From NCBI GenBank assembly GCA_945874115.1, contig CAMCFD010000091.1:1-5629 (forward strand): a stretch of 5,629 bases of DNA. The letters run 5' to 3'. The notes under the pieces are model-generated. The model was not told the DNA's origin. It saw nothing but the letters and a program-made list of their open reading frames with translations, and did not search any database. This document shows positions 1 to 5,615 of this stretch, in pieces (position 1 is the stretch's first letter; the number at the start of each line of letters is the position of its first letter). The position numbers and the translations under genes were made by a program. This DNA is from Rickettsia typhi. Its GTDB lineage: Bacteria > Pseudomonadota > Alphaproteobacteria > Rickettsiales > UBA1997.

Positions 1-273
1 GTTTCATTATTGAAGAAAAAATTAAACGAGGCACAAATAAAAATTGTTGAAAACCGCTCGCATATTGTTTCGATAAAAATTGGCGACGCGAAAAAAGCTG
101 AAGCAATTTCGAAAAAACTTTTGCAAGAATCTGATATTTATGTGCAACACATTAATTATCCAACGGTTGAAAAGGGTGATGAAAGGTTGAGAATTACGAT
201 AACGCCGCTTCACACTCCAAAAATGATTGACGATTTGGTTTTGGCGCTAAAAAGCCTAGTTTTAGCTTCTTAG
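1..273 (+). CDS. hemA: 5-aminolevulinate synthase, C-terminal fragment (5' end outside window)
   Basis: This is the last 90 codons of a PLP-dependent enzyme that condenses glycine with succinyl-CoA to 5-aminolevulinate, the first step of heme synthesis by the C4 (Shemin) route; it acts in the cytoplasm. The frame is open from base 1, so the TTG at 10 is an internal leucine codon and not a start. The family full length is about 400 residues, so about 310 are missing. Recognisable C-terminal domain signatures are SHIV (codons 20-23), IYVQHINYPTV (46-56) and GDERLRIT (59-66), followed by PLH. The Arg of the ERLR stretch falls where ALAS enzymes bind the substrate carboxylate. One deviation is seen: the usual ITPTPLH reads ITITPLH. 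Related alpha-oxoamine synthases (KBL, BioF) share the fold, but the INYPTV-x-x-G-x-E-x-LR pattern is typical of ALAS. The gene converges on ruvX. Confidence 0.93.
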   Translation, partial: VSLLKKKLNEAQIKIVENRSHIVSIKIGDAKKAEAISKKLLQESDIYVQHINYPTVEKGDERLRITITPLHTPKMIDDLVLALKSLVLAS

Positions 274-277
274 TTTT
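246..277 (+). terminator. Possible intrinsic terminator inside the last codons of hemA
   Basis: A perfect 7-bp stem, GCTAAAA (246-252) with TTTTAGC (260-266), encloses a 7-base loop and is followed by a T-rich run, TTCTTAGTTTT (267-277), that contains the hemA stop codon. The orientation suits rightward transcription, and it would stop hemA messages before they run antisense into the convergent ruvX only 29 bases further on. The stem has only two G-C pairs, so it is weak. On the opposite strand the stem is not followed by a T run, so it would not serve ruvX. Confidence 0.4.
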
Positions 278-302
278 GTGAGTCTGATATTTTATTTCCT
301 GC

Positions 303-791
303 TTAAATTTCGATAGAATTTTGAACGAATGCTATAAAATCTTTTAAAATTACGCTTGCAGCAATATCATCATAATGTTTTTGTTTTTTTCGACTTTTTA
401 TTTCGCGCGCAAATTCTTTGGCTTCAAAGCTTGAAAGCCTCTCATCAAAAAGAAAAATCGGAAGCTGTTTTATGCTAGAATTGTTGTTTAGAAAATCATC
501 GAAATTCTTGGCGAAATTTTCGACGAATTCGGTCATTTGTACAGGTTTTCCATCCATATGTGTTGGAAAGCCTATGATTATTGCTTTTACGCTGTTTTCG
601 AGGGCGAAATCTTTGATTTTGGTAAAATCGTCAAAATTGCTTTTGCGCGTCAAAATTGCTTTCGGTGTTGTCAAAAGGCGCAATTCGTCGCTTGTTGCGA
701 TGCCGATTCTTTTGGTTCCAACGTCAAGCGCCATTAATTTACCTTGACTTGGAAGCTCTTTGTGATATAAAATATTGTCAGTAAAAATCAT
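303..791 (-). CDS. ruvX: RuvX/YqgF family RNase H-fold nuclease
   Basis: A 162-residue cytoplasmic protein of the YqgF/RuvX family. The family is called a putative Holliday-junction resolvase, and in several bacteria it acts in pre-16S rRNA 5'-end processing or RNA quality control. The fold and acidic motifs are clear: LDVGTKRIGIA with D23 (residues 22-32), IIIGFPTHMDG (71-81), FDERLSS with E117 (115-121), and YDDIAASVILKDF (140-152) carrying the last acidic residues. The protein is longer than E. coli YqgF (138) because of about 20 residues before the first strand, ending LPSQGKL. Alphaproteobacterial homologues usually have such an extension, which supports the ATG at 791. That start has no Shine-Dalgarno. 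An in-frame ATG at 734 (Met20) does, and would give a 143-residue form. The gene is divergent from gatC (24-base gap) and convergent with hemA. All expected motifs are intact. Confidence 0.93.
   Translation of the reverse strand: MIFTDNILYHKELPSQGKLMALDVGTKRIGIATSDELRLLTTPKAILTRKSNFDDFTKIKDFALENSVKAIIIGFPTHMDGKPVQMTEFVENFAKNFDDFLNNNSSIKQLPIFLFDERLSSFEAKEFAREIKSRKKQKHYDDIAASVILKDFIAFVQNSIEI
732..745 (-). promoter_or_regulatory. Shine-Dalgarno and alternative internal start of ruvX
   Basis: Read on the minus strand, AAGG (745-742) lies 7 bases before an in-frame ATG (734-732) that is Met20 of the long RuvX reading. This is one of only two clear ribosome binding sites in the window, whereas the upstream ATG at 791 has none. 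Initiation here would give a protein that begins directly at the first beta strand, as in E. coli YqgF. Conservation of the N-terminal extension in alphaproteobacterial RuvX argues that the longer start is real, so this may be a second start or a chance match. Confidence 0.35.
744..771 (+). promoter_or_regulatory. Predicted sigma70-type promoter for gatC, inside the 5' end of ruvX
   Basis: A -35 box TTGACT (744-749, 5 of 6 consensus bases) is followed after 16 bases by a -10 box TATAAA (766-771, 5 of 6). The expected transcription start is near 778-780, giving a gatC leader of about 36-38 bases. The element lies within the first 20 codons of ruvX on the opposite strand. It is one of the best consensus promoters in the window and is correctly placed for gatC and probably hdaA. 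Confidence 0.55.
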
Positions 792-798
792 AGTTTTT

Positions 799-803
799 AA
801 GGA
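799..803 (+). promoter_or_regulatory. gatC ribosome binding site
   Basis: AAGGA (799-803) precedes the gatC ATG with 12 intervening bases, slightly longer than the usual spacing. It is the only recognisable Shine-Dalgarno ahead of a primary gene start in this window, and it supports the ATG at 816. Confidence 0.55.
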
Positions 804-831
804 ATTATAAAATATATGTCTGAAATTACAA
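804..831 (-). promoter_or_regulatory. Predicted sigma70-type promoter for ruvX, overlapping the gatC start
   Basis: On the minus strand, TTGTAA (831-826, 4 of 6 consensus bases) and a perfect TATAAT (809-804) are separated by 16 bases. The expected start near 797 leaves a leader of only about 6 bases before the ruvX ATG at 791, so translation from that ATG would be nearly leaderless. From the alternative ATG at 734 the leader would be about 63 bases. The region is AT-rich, so a chance match of the -10 box is possible. Confidence 0.42.
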
Positions 832-1106
832 ATAAAGATATTAAAAAAATTGCAAGATTAGCAAGAATTGAGGTAAGTGAAGCTGAATGCGAGGTTCTTG
901 TCGGCAAGATTGGTAATATTATTCACTGGGTTGAAACTTTGAACGAAGTTGACACTGATAATGTCGAACCTTTGACCAACGTTCACAGCGCGACACTTAG
1001 ACTTGCAAAAGATGAAGTTCTAGATGGAAATATCGCAAAAGATGTTTTGAAAAACGCCAAAAATGCTAAATATGGCTATTTTGCGGTGCCCAAAGTCCTT
1101 GACTAG
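816..1106 (+). CDS. gatC: Aspartyl/glutamyl-tRNA amidotransferase subunit C
   Basis: A 96-residue subunit of the GatCAB complex, which converts misacylated Glu-tRNA(Gln) and/or Asp-tRNA(Asn) to Gln-tRNA(Gln) and Asn-tRNA(Asn) in the cytoplasm. GatC is not catalytic: it wraps the GatA-GatB interface and stabilises GatA. The length is typical of the family. Signatures seen are KKIARLARIEVSE (residues 10-22), WVETLNEVDTDNVEPLTNV (38-56), a leucine/arginine/aspartate stretch at 61-69, and a C terminus ending YGYFAVPKVLD. The start is set by ATG 816 with AAGGA upstream. The usual partner gatA does not follow: 42 bases downstream an hdaA-like gene begins on the same strand, possibly co-transcribed or read from its own promoter. 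gatA and gatB must therefore lie elsewhere. Nothing suggests the gene is degraded. Confidence 0.96.
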   Translation: MSEITNKDIKKIARLARIEVSEAECEVLVGKIGNIIHWVETLNEVDTDNVEPLTNVHSATLRLAKDEVLDGNIAKDVLKNAKNAKYGYFAVPKVLD

Positions 1107-1127
1107 AGTCGCGATATTATTTATTTT
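1099..1127 (+). promoter_or_regulatory. Candidate promoter for the hdaA-like gene, overlapping the gatC stop
   Basis: TTGACT (1099-1104, 5 of 6 consensus bases) overlaps the gatC stop codon and lies 17 bases before TATTTT (1122-1127, 4 of 6). The expected start is near 1134, about 15 bases before the GTG start at 1149. The -35 hexamer is identical to the one assigned to gatC. The spacer contains a GANTC site (1106-1110). The -10 box is weak, so read-through from gatC may also supply the message. Confidence 0.35.
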
Positions 1128-1148
1128 ATCAAAATTTAACTTTTTAAA

Positions 1149-1835
1149 GTGGATTCAAATCAGCTAATTTTCAAATTCGATTTAAAAAATCCAAACAATT
1201 TTAAGGAAGAAAATTTTATTTTCTGTGACGAAAATAAAACAGCGGTGAATTTTTTGAACAAGTTTTTTTCGCAGGAAGAATTTTCTCAAAATGCGATTGT
1301 TTCGGCAATTATTAAGGGTGAAAAATGTTCTGGAAAAACTCATTTGCTTAATATTTTTGCGCATAAATTTGACGTAAAAATTCTTAAAAAGACTGATTTA
1401 ACTGATAAAAATTTCACTTCACTTTTTGAGAAAAATCATTTTTATATTTTAGATGATATCGATGAAGTTGGTGATGAATTGCTTTTTCACGTTATAAATT
1501 ATGTCTTTGAAGCTAAGGCTTTTTTATTGATGAGTGCGAAAAATCCGAATGTTTTTTCTTTAAAAGATTTAAATTCGCGAATCAAAAATATTTTCACGGT
1601 TGAAATTAAAAATCCTGAGATCGAGCTTATCACAATGCTTCTGGCTAAAACTTTTTCGCGTCGTCAACTTAAAATTGCAAATGAAGTAATTGAATTTTTG
1701 GCGAATAACTTAGAAAGAAAATATGAAGTTATTTTTAATGCAGCAGAAAAAATCGAGAAATTTTGTTTTGAGAGTTTTGAGGAGAAAAAAAAGAAGATAA
1801 CGATTTTAGATGTGAAAAAAATTCTGAATTTGTGA
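1149..1835 (+). CDS. hdaA: HdaA-like DnaA-related AAA+ ATPase (replication initiation regulator)
   Basis: A 228-residue protein matching only the AAA+ domain (domain III) of DnaA. It lacks DnaA domains I/II and the C-terminal DNA-binding helix-turn-helix, as in Hda/HdaA. These proteins work with the DNA-loaded beta clamp to trigger hydrolysis of DnaA-bound ATP and restrain re-initiation. Motifs in order: Walker A GEKCSGKTHL (57-66), Walker B FYILDDID (98-105), sensor 1 LLMSAKNP (126-133), an arginine-finger box LNSRI with R144 (141-145), a sensor 2 region NLERKYE with R190 (187-193), and a DnaA-like C-terminal segment ITILDVKKIL (217-226). The N terminus, QLIFKF (5-10), sits where Hda has its clamp-binding QL-type motif, but the match is loose. 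GTG 1149 is the only start available before an in-frame TAA at 1137. It has no Shine-Dalgarno, so expression may be low. DnaA itself is excluded by length. Confidence 0.87.
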   Translation: MDSNQLIFKFDLKNPNNFKEENFIFCDENKTAVNFLNKFFSQEEFSQNAIVSAIIKGEKCSGKTHLLNIFAHKFDVKILKKTDLTDKNFTSLFEKNHFYILDDIDEVGDELLFHVINYVFEAKAFLLMSAKNPNVFSLKDLNSRIKNIFTVEIKNPEIELITMLLAKTFSRRQLKIANEVIEFLANNLERKYEVIFNAAEKIEKFCFESFEEKKKKITILDVKKILNL

Positions 1836-1996
1836 AAATTAATTCAAATATTTCAAAACAAAATCAATTTATTATTTTTGTCATCTAGCGCCATTTTAAC
1901 TTCAAATCAGCGTTTATCATTCATCTGTTTAGTTTAAAATATTAAAAGAAAAACCTTTTATATATTTTGATATTCGAAATTTATATTACAAATTTT
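1836..1996. other. Spacer between the convergent hdaA-like and mfd genes; weak hairpins only
   Basis: This 161-base AT-rich gap separates two converging genes and contains no supportable reading frame or RNA gene. The longest ATG-started frame I could see on the minus strand is 13 codons. A slightly more GC-rich patch lies at about 1885-1925 but has no recognisable structure. Two weak hairpins, listed separately, are the only candidates for transcript ends. No strong intrinsic terminator with a G-C-rich stem is visible, so the two transcripts may overlap here. Confidence 0.6.
1943..1969 (+). terminator. Weak hairpin, possible transcript end for the hdaA-like gene
   Basis: A 6-bp stem, TAAAAG (1943-1948) with CTTTTA (1955-1960), has a 6-base loop and is followed by TATATTTTG. 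It contains a single G-C pair and a broken T run, so it is a weak candidate. It lies about 110 bases after the hdaA stop. It could work in either direction, since the other strand also continues into an A/T-rich run. Confidence 0.2.
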
Positions 1997-2006
1997 TTAA
2001 TATAAA
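1980..2006. repeat. AT-only 9-bp inverted repeat overlapping the mfd stop codon
   Basis: TTTATATTA (1980-1988) pairs perfectly with TAATATAAA (1998-2006) across a 9-base loop. The right arm covers the mfd stop codon (1999-1997) and its last two codons. No T run follows on either strand and there are no G-C pairs, so an intrinsic terminator is doubtful. In DNA this AT-rich, such repeats arise easily by chance. A 3'-end hairpin protecting the mfd message is possible but unproven. Confidence 0.3.
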
Positions 2007-5000
2007 GAAAGAAGTTTCTCGAAAGCTTTAAACGCTTTCTCAATTTTGTCGTGATTTTTTTCGCCACCCCCTAAAAACAGCAATTTTTGATCGGGCTGTA
2101 ATTTTATTTGATTCTTGCTCGAAAACACCATTTCTAATAATTTTTGTGGATTTTTGAAAGAATTGTTGTGAAATTTAACCAAAATTCCACCATCTTTCGC
2201 GCCTTCAATTCTCTCAATTCCGAGCTTTTTACATTGATGTTTTAAAACACTGATTTTGAGCAAATTTTTAGTTTCTTGCGGAATTTTTCCGAAGCGATCA
2301 AGCATTTCATTTTCGAGATTTTCTTGTTCTTCTTGATCACGAACTAAAGCGATTTTTTTGTAAAATGACATTCTTAGCGGCAAATCTGAAATATATTCTT
2401 CAGAAATTGCGAGTGAAATTCCTAATTTAATTTGTGGATTTAGGGTGAAATCTACTTCGTTCTTCGCTTGACTTAAAGCTGAATTCTCGCGGTTTTTAAG
2501 CTTTTCGATTTCTTCAAGAAGCATTTGTTGATAAAGTTCGACACCGGTTTCTTTTACATGACCAGATTGTTCGGCGCCAAGAATATCGCCGCTTCCGCGA
2601 ATGTCCATGTCGTGCGAGGCAATGGTGAAGCCAACTCCGAGTTCATCGAGATGTTGCATAACTTCGAGTTTTTTCTTGGCGACATTGTTCATCGATTTGT
2701 CGCTCGTCATAAAATAAGCATAGCCGCGCGTTTTGCCACGCCCAACGCGACCGCGCAATTGATAAAGTTGCGCAAGGCCAAACATTTCGGCTTTATAGAT
2801 TATCATCGTGTTGGCGGTCGCGATGTCGATTCCTGATTCGATAATTGTGGTTGAAAGCAAAACATCGATTTTGTCATCATAAAAATCGTTCATGATTTTA
2901 TCAAGCTCGTTTGGCGTCATTTGGCCGTGAGCGTGAGTAAATCTAATTTCTTCGGGCAAAATTTTCTTGAGTTTATTTTCGATTTCAGCAATATATTTTA
3001 TGCGTGGAACCACGAAAAAAACTTTCCCCGAGCGTTGATATTCGCGGATTATCGCCTCTTTTATTATTGTCGCGTCAAATGGCATCACAAAATTTCTCAC
3101 CGCAAGGCGGTCAATTGGCGGCGTTGCGATTAAACTTAAATCTTTTACGCCGGTGAGCGACATTTGAAGTGTTCGCGGAATTGGTGTCGCTGAAAGTGTT
3201 AAAATATGAACTTCGTTTCTAAATTCTTTCAGTCGCTCTTTTTGCGCAACGCCAAAATGTTGTTCTTCGTCAATTATCAAAAGTGCCAAATTTTGAAACT
3301 TCATGCTTTTCGCAAGCAAAGCGTGTGTTCCAATTACGATATCGATTTCGCCATTTTCAATTTGCGCTTTAGTTTTTTTATTTTGCGTCGCACTCGTAAG
3401 TCGCGAAAGCTGAGAAATCTTGATATCTGTGCCTTCAAAGCGTTTGACGAAATTTTTGTAATGTTGACGACAAAGTAAAGTTGTCGGAGTAATAATTGCA
3501 ATTTGCGATTTTGTTTTTTTCGCGATTATATGATTTTGCGAGAGTTCAAAGTTCTTATCGTCATTATCGTTTTGTGCGAAAATTTTCGTGATTGCTTCAT
3601 AATCATAATTGTTTGAAGCAACAATAAAGGCCGCGCGCATCGCAACTTCGGTTTTTCCAAAGCCGACATCGCCACAAATTAGGCGGTCCATCGGCGAACC
3701 TTTGCGCAAATCTTCTTCGACTTCTTCAATCGCATTTATTTGATCATCAGTTTCAACAAAACCGAATCGCGCTCTAAATTCGTCGTAGAAATGTTCGTTT
3801 GCCACAAAAATTGGCGCCGTTTTAAAATGTCGTTGCGCGGCAATTTTTATTAATTCTTCGGCTGCGACTTTTATGCGATTTCTGACTTTGCTTTTGCGAT
3901 TTTTCCAAGCTGAAACACCAAGCCTGTCAAGATCTACGAGAGAATTTGCGTCGCCATAACGGGTGATTAAATTTATGTCTTCAACCGCGATAAAAAGCAC
4001 ATCGCCGCCGCCATAAATTATTTTTATCATGTCGGTTTTTATGTCGGACGCTTCAATTTTATGAACGCCATCAAATTTTCCGATACCATAATCGCTGTGA
4101 ACGACAAGCTCGCCAATGTTTATCGTTAATCCTTCTTCCAAAATTCTTTTTGCCGCATCTTTATTTCGCGTCGATTTTTTACCAACAATTTTCTCGCCAA
4201 AAATCGCTTGCTCGCCAATAATCACGGTGTCTGAGGTTTCGAATCCTTTGTCGAGAGAAACTATACAGACAGGTTTGTTTACCTCGAAATCTTGCAATAA
4301 TTTTTCGATTCTTTCTTTCGAATTTTCATTTATCGCGGCGATAAAAACTTTTTTATTTTGAGTTTTTATAAAATTACAAACAAGCTCTACTGGGTCTTGT
4401 TTATTAGCTTTGGCGGCCAAATTAAAATCGGGAATTGGTTTTATTTCAAGGTCAATTAAGCGAGAATTTTTATTGGCAGAATCGAAATTTCTAAAAACAA
4501 TATTAATATTTTTTTCGAGAGTTTTTCGAAATTCTTCGTTGTTAAAATATAATAAATCTGGTTTTATCGGATTATAAATTGTTGACAAACCTTTGTTTTG
4601 CTTAGAATCGTCAACTCTTGCTTGATAATAATCCTCAACTTTTTCATGATGATTTTTAGCTAGAGAAAAAATTTGTTCATTTAAAAAAATGACAGGATTT
4701 TTTAAATAAGAAAAAATATCAATTAAATTTTCTTTGTAAAAAAATGGCAAATAATGCTCTAATCCTTGAAAATAGCGCTTTGCTGAAACTGCTTCATAAA
4801 GATGATCTTGATTATTTAAGCTAAAAGTTTCTTGAAAATTCTTGCGATAATTTTCTCTAAAATTGTTTACAGTTTCGTCATTTAAAATAACTTCGGTTGC
4901 GGGCAAGAGCTCTATTTGCCTGACTTTGTCGGACGATAATTGAGTTAGTGGATCGAATTCTTTTATTGATTCAACTTCTTCGCCGAAAAAATCTAGGCGA

Positions 5001-5560
5001 TAACCAATTAGCGACGATGCTTTGTTGACGACAATATCGATTATGCCACCGCGAAGCGCGAATTCAGACGATGTATAGGCGCAAGATTGGCGTTGATAGC
5101 CGTTGAAAACCAAAAAATCGACAATTTGTTTTATCGAAATTTTATCGCCAACTTTGAGAATCAGTGATGAATTTTTGACTAAATTTGGTGAAATTATTTT
5201 TTGCAAAACCGCGTTAATGCTGGTTATAACAATAAAATTTTTATTTTGTCTATTCGATAATTTATAAAGTGTTTTGATTCGATTCGAGCTTATAATTTGC
5301 TTCGGAGAGCTTTTGTCGTAAGGCATGCAGTCCCATGCGTCAAAATTTAATATTTCATACTTCTCTTCGAGCTGTGGCGAAAAAAATAAAATTTGTTGTT
5401 TTAGAAGCGCCATGTGCGCGTCGTTTTGTGCGATGAAAATTATATCGTTTTCGCTAAAATTTTGCGAGATTAAAGACGTGACAAAACCTTGGGCATCATC
5501 GTTTATGCGCAAAATTTCGCAAGATTCTTTTATTTTTTTTAACTTTATTTTGTAATCCAT
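1997..5560 (-). CDS. mfd: Transcription-repair coupling factor Mfd
   Basis: A complete 1187-residue Mfd (E. coli 1148). This cytoplasmic DNA translocase pushes stalled RNA polymerase off lesions and recruits UvrA for nucleotide excision repair. Domains in order: a UvrB-like N-terminal module (about 1-330) with LNFDAWDCMPYD (71-82), FALRGGIIDIV (167-177) and the UvrA-contact region YRLDFFGEEVESI (187-199), lacking a Walker motif as in the family; a divergent D3 region (about 380-460); the RNA polymerase-interacting domain (about 477-545, GELVVHSDYGIGKFDGV); and a superfamily 2 translocase with motif I GDVGFGKTE (630-638), Ia TPTTLL (691-696), II DEEQHFG (764-770), III LSATPIPRTL (789-798), V TTIIESGID (904-912) and VI QLRGRVGRG (934-942). 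The TRG region (about 975-1000) and the C-terminal D7 (about 1035-1187) follow. About 33 extra residues lie between motifs I and Ia. ATG 5560 has an A-rich leader without a Shine-Dalgarno. The gene is apparently monocistronic. Confidence 0.98.
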   Translation of the reverse strand: MDYKIKLKKIKESCEILRINDDAQGFVTSLISQNFSENDIIFIAQNDAHMALLKQQILFFSPQLEEKYEILNFDAWDCMPYDKSSPKQIISSNRIKTLYKLSNRQNKNFIVITSINAVLQKIISPNLVKNSSLILKVGDKISIKQIVDFLVFNGYQRQSCAYTSSEFALRGGIIDIVVNKASSLIGYRLDFFGEEVESIKEFDPLTQLSSDKVRQIELLPATEVILNDETVNNFRENYRKNFQETFSLNNQDHLYEAVSAKRYFQGLEHYLPFFYKENLIDIFSYLKNPVIFLNEQIFSLAKNHHEKVEDYYQARVDDSKQNKGLSTIYNPIKPDLLYFNNEEFRKTLEKNINIVFRNFDSANKNSRLIDLEIKPIPDFNLAAKANKQDPVELVCNFIKTQNKKVFIAAINENSKERIEKLLQDFEVNKPVCIVSLDKGFETSDTVIIGEQAIFGEKIVGKKSTRNKDAAKRILEEGLTINIGELVVHSDYGIGKFDGVHKIEASDIKTDMIKIIYGGGDVLFIAVEDINLITRYGDANSLVDLDRLGVSAWKNRKSKVRNRIKVAAEELIKIAAQRHFKTAPIFVANEHFYDEFRARFGFVETDDQINAIEEVEEDLRKGSPMDRLICGDVGFGKTEVAMRAAFIVASNNYDYEAITKIFAQNDNDDKNFELSQNHIIAKKTKSQIAIITPTTLLCRQHYKNFVKRFEGTDIKISQLSRLTSATQNKKTKAQIENGEIDIVIGTHALLAKSMKFQNLALLIIDEEQHFGVAQKERLKEFRNEVHILTLSATPIPRTLQMSLTGVKDLSLIATPPIDRLAVRNFVMPFDATIIKEAIIREYQRSGKVFFVVPRIKYIAEIENKLKKILPEEIRFTHAHGQMTPNELDKIMNDFYDDKIDVLLSTTIIESGIDIATANTMIIYKAEMFGLAQLYQLRGRVGRGKTRGYAYFMTSDKSMNNVAKKKLEVMQHLDELGVGFTIASHDMDIRGSGDILGAEQSGHVKETGVELYQQMLLEEIEKLKNRENSALSQAKNEVDFTLNPQIKLGISLAISEEYISDLPLRMSFYKKIALVRDQEEQENLENEMLDRFGKIPQETKNLLKISVLKHQCKKLGIERIEGAKDGGILVKFHNNSFKNPQKLLEMVFSSKNQIKLQPDQKLLFLGGGEKNHDKIEKAFKAFEKLLSLY

Positions 5561-5578
5561 TTTTTATTTTGGGTTTTC

Positions 5579-5607
5579 AGAGTTTAGATTATACAAGTTT
5601 AAACTCT
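5579..5607. repeat. 8-bp inverted repeat bracketing the mfd -10 box (possible operator)
   Basis: AGAGTTTA (5579-5586) and TAAACTCT (5600-5607) are perfect inverted copies 13 bases apart. The predicted mfd -10 box sits between them, one arm lies in the -35/-10 spacer and the other covers the predicted transcription start. The right arm also lies in a 10-bp palindrome, AGTTTAAACT (5596-5605). No T run follows on either strand, so it is not a terminator. The placement is that of a repressor operator, but similar 8-bp repeats are expected several times by chance in a window of this composition. Confidence 0.35.
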
Positions 5608-5615
5608 AAAAACAA
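5588..5615 (-). promoter_or_regulatory. Predicted sigma70-type promoter of mfd
   Basis: On the minus strand a perfect -10 box TATAAT (5593-5588) is preceded after 16 bases by TTGTTT (5615-5610), which keeps the TTG of the -35 consensus. The expected start near 5581 gives a leader of about 20 bases ending in CCCAAAATAAAAA directly before the ATG. The leader has no Shine-Dalgarno and is A-rich. The position right upstream of the gene and the perfect -10 box make this a credible promoter. Confidence 0.6.

Noticed and set aside
10..273. A separate small gene starting at the TTG at position 10
   Set aside because: The frame is open to base 1 and the protein matches the C-terminal part of ALAS, so TTG is an internal leucine codon of a gene cut by the window edge.
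418..747. Plus-strand frames of 109 and 66 codons (418-747 and 537-737) opposite ruvX
   Set aside because: They are antisense shadows of RuvX, whose motifs are intact on the minus strand. No family resemblance and no ribosome binding site.
1785..1792. A8 tract near the 3' end of hdaA, and the T8 run at 5533-5540 in the first codons of mfd, as phase-variation switches
   Set aside because: Eight-base A/T runs are expected in lysine-rich, AT-rich coding sequence, both frames are intact, and housekeeping genes are unlikely contingency loci.
1149..1835. The AAA+ protein as a truncated DnaA pseudogene, a DnaC/IstB loader, or part of a mobile element
   Set aside because: Its length and motif order fit an intact Hda/HdaA protein with a clean end in the expected DnaA domain III segment, and no transposase or terminal repeats are nearby.
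1154..1911. The 11-base direct repeat ttcaaatcagc at 1154-1164 and 1901-1911, flanking the hdaA-like gene
   Set aside because: With this base composition, tens of 11-base chance matches are expected in a window of this size, and similarity does not extend beyond the 11 bases. Not evidence of an inserted element.
2525..2836. Open plus-strand frame of 103 codons opposite mfd, and other plus-strand frames across 2900-5555
   Set aside because: They lie wholly opposite conserved Mfd domains, show no recognisable motifs, and are expected from antisense frames of a long gene. The Mfd frame explains the region.
2700..4740. Large swing in base composition within mfd (2701-2760 is 34 of 60 G+C; 4681-4740 is 8 of 60) as a sign of a mosaic or transferred gene
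   Set aside because: The rich segment encodes the conserved Gly/Arg/Ala-rich helicase motif VI region and the poor one a variable stretch. Amino-acid constraint explains the difference.
5588..5595. A plus-strand promoter at the right edge (TATACA at 5590-5595) for a divergent gene beyond the window
   Set aside because: The -10 match is only 4 of 6, no acceptable -35 is present at normal spacing, and no gene start is visible before the window ends.
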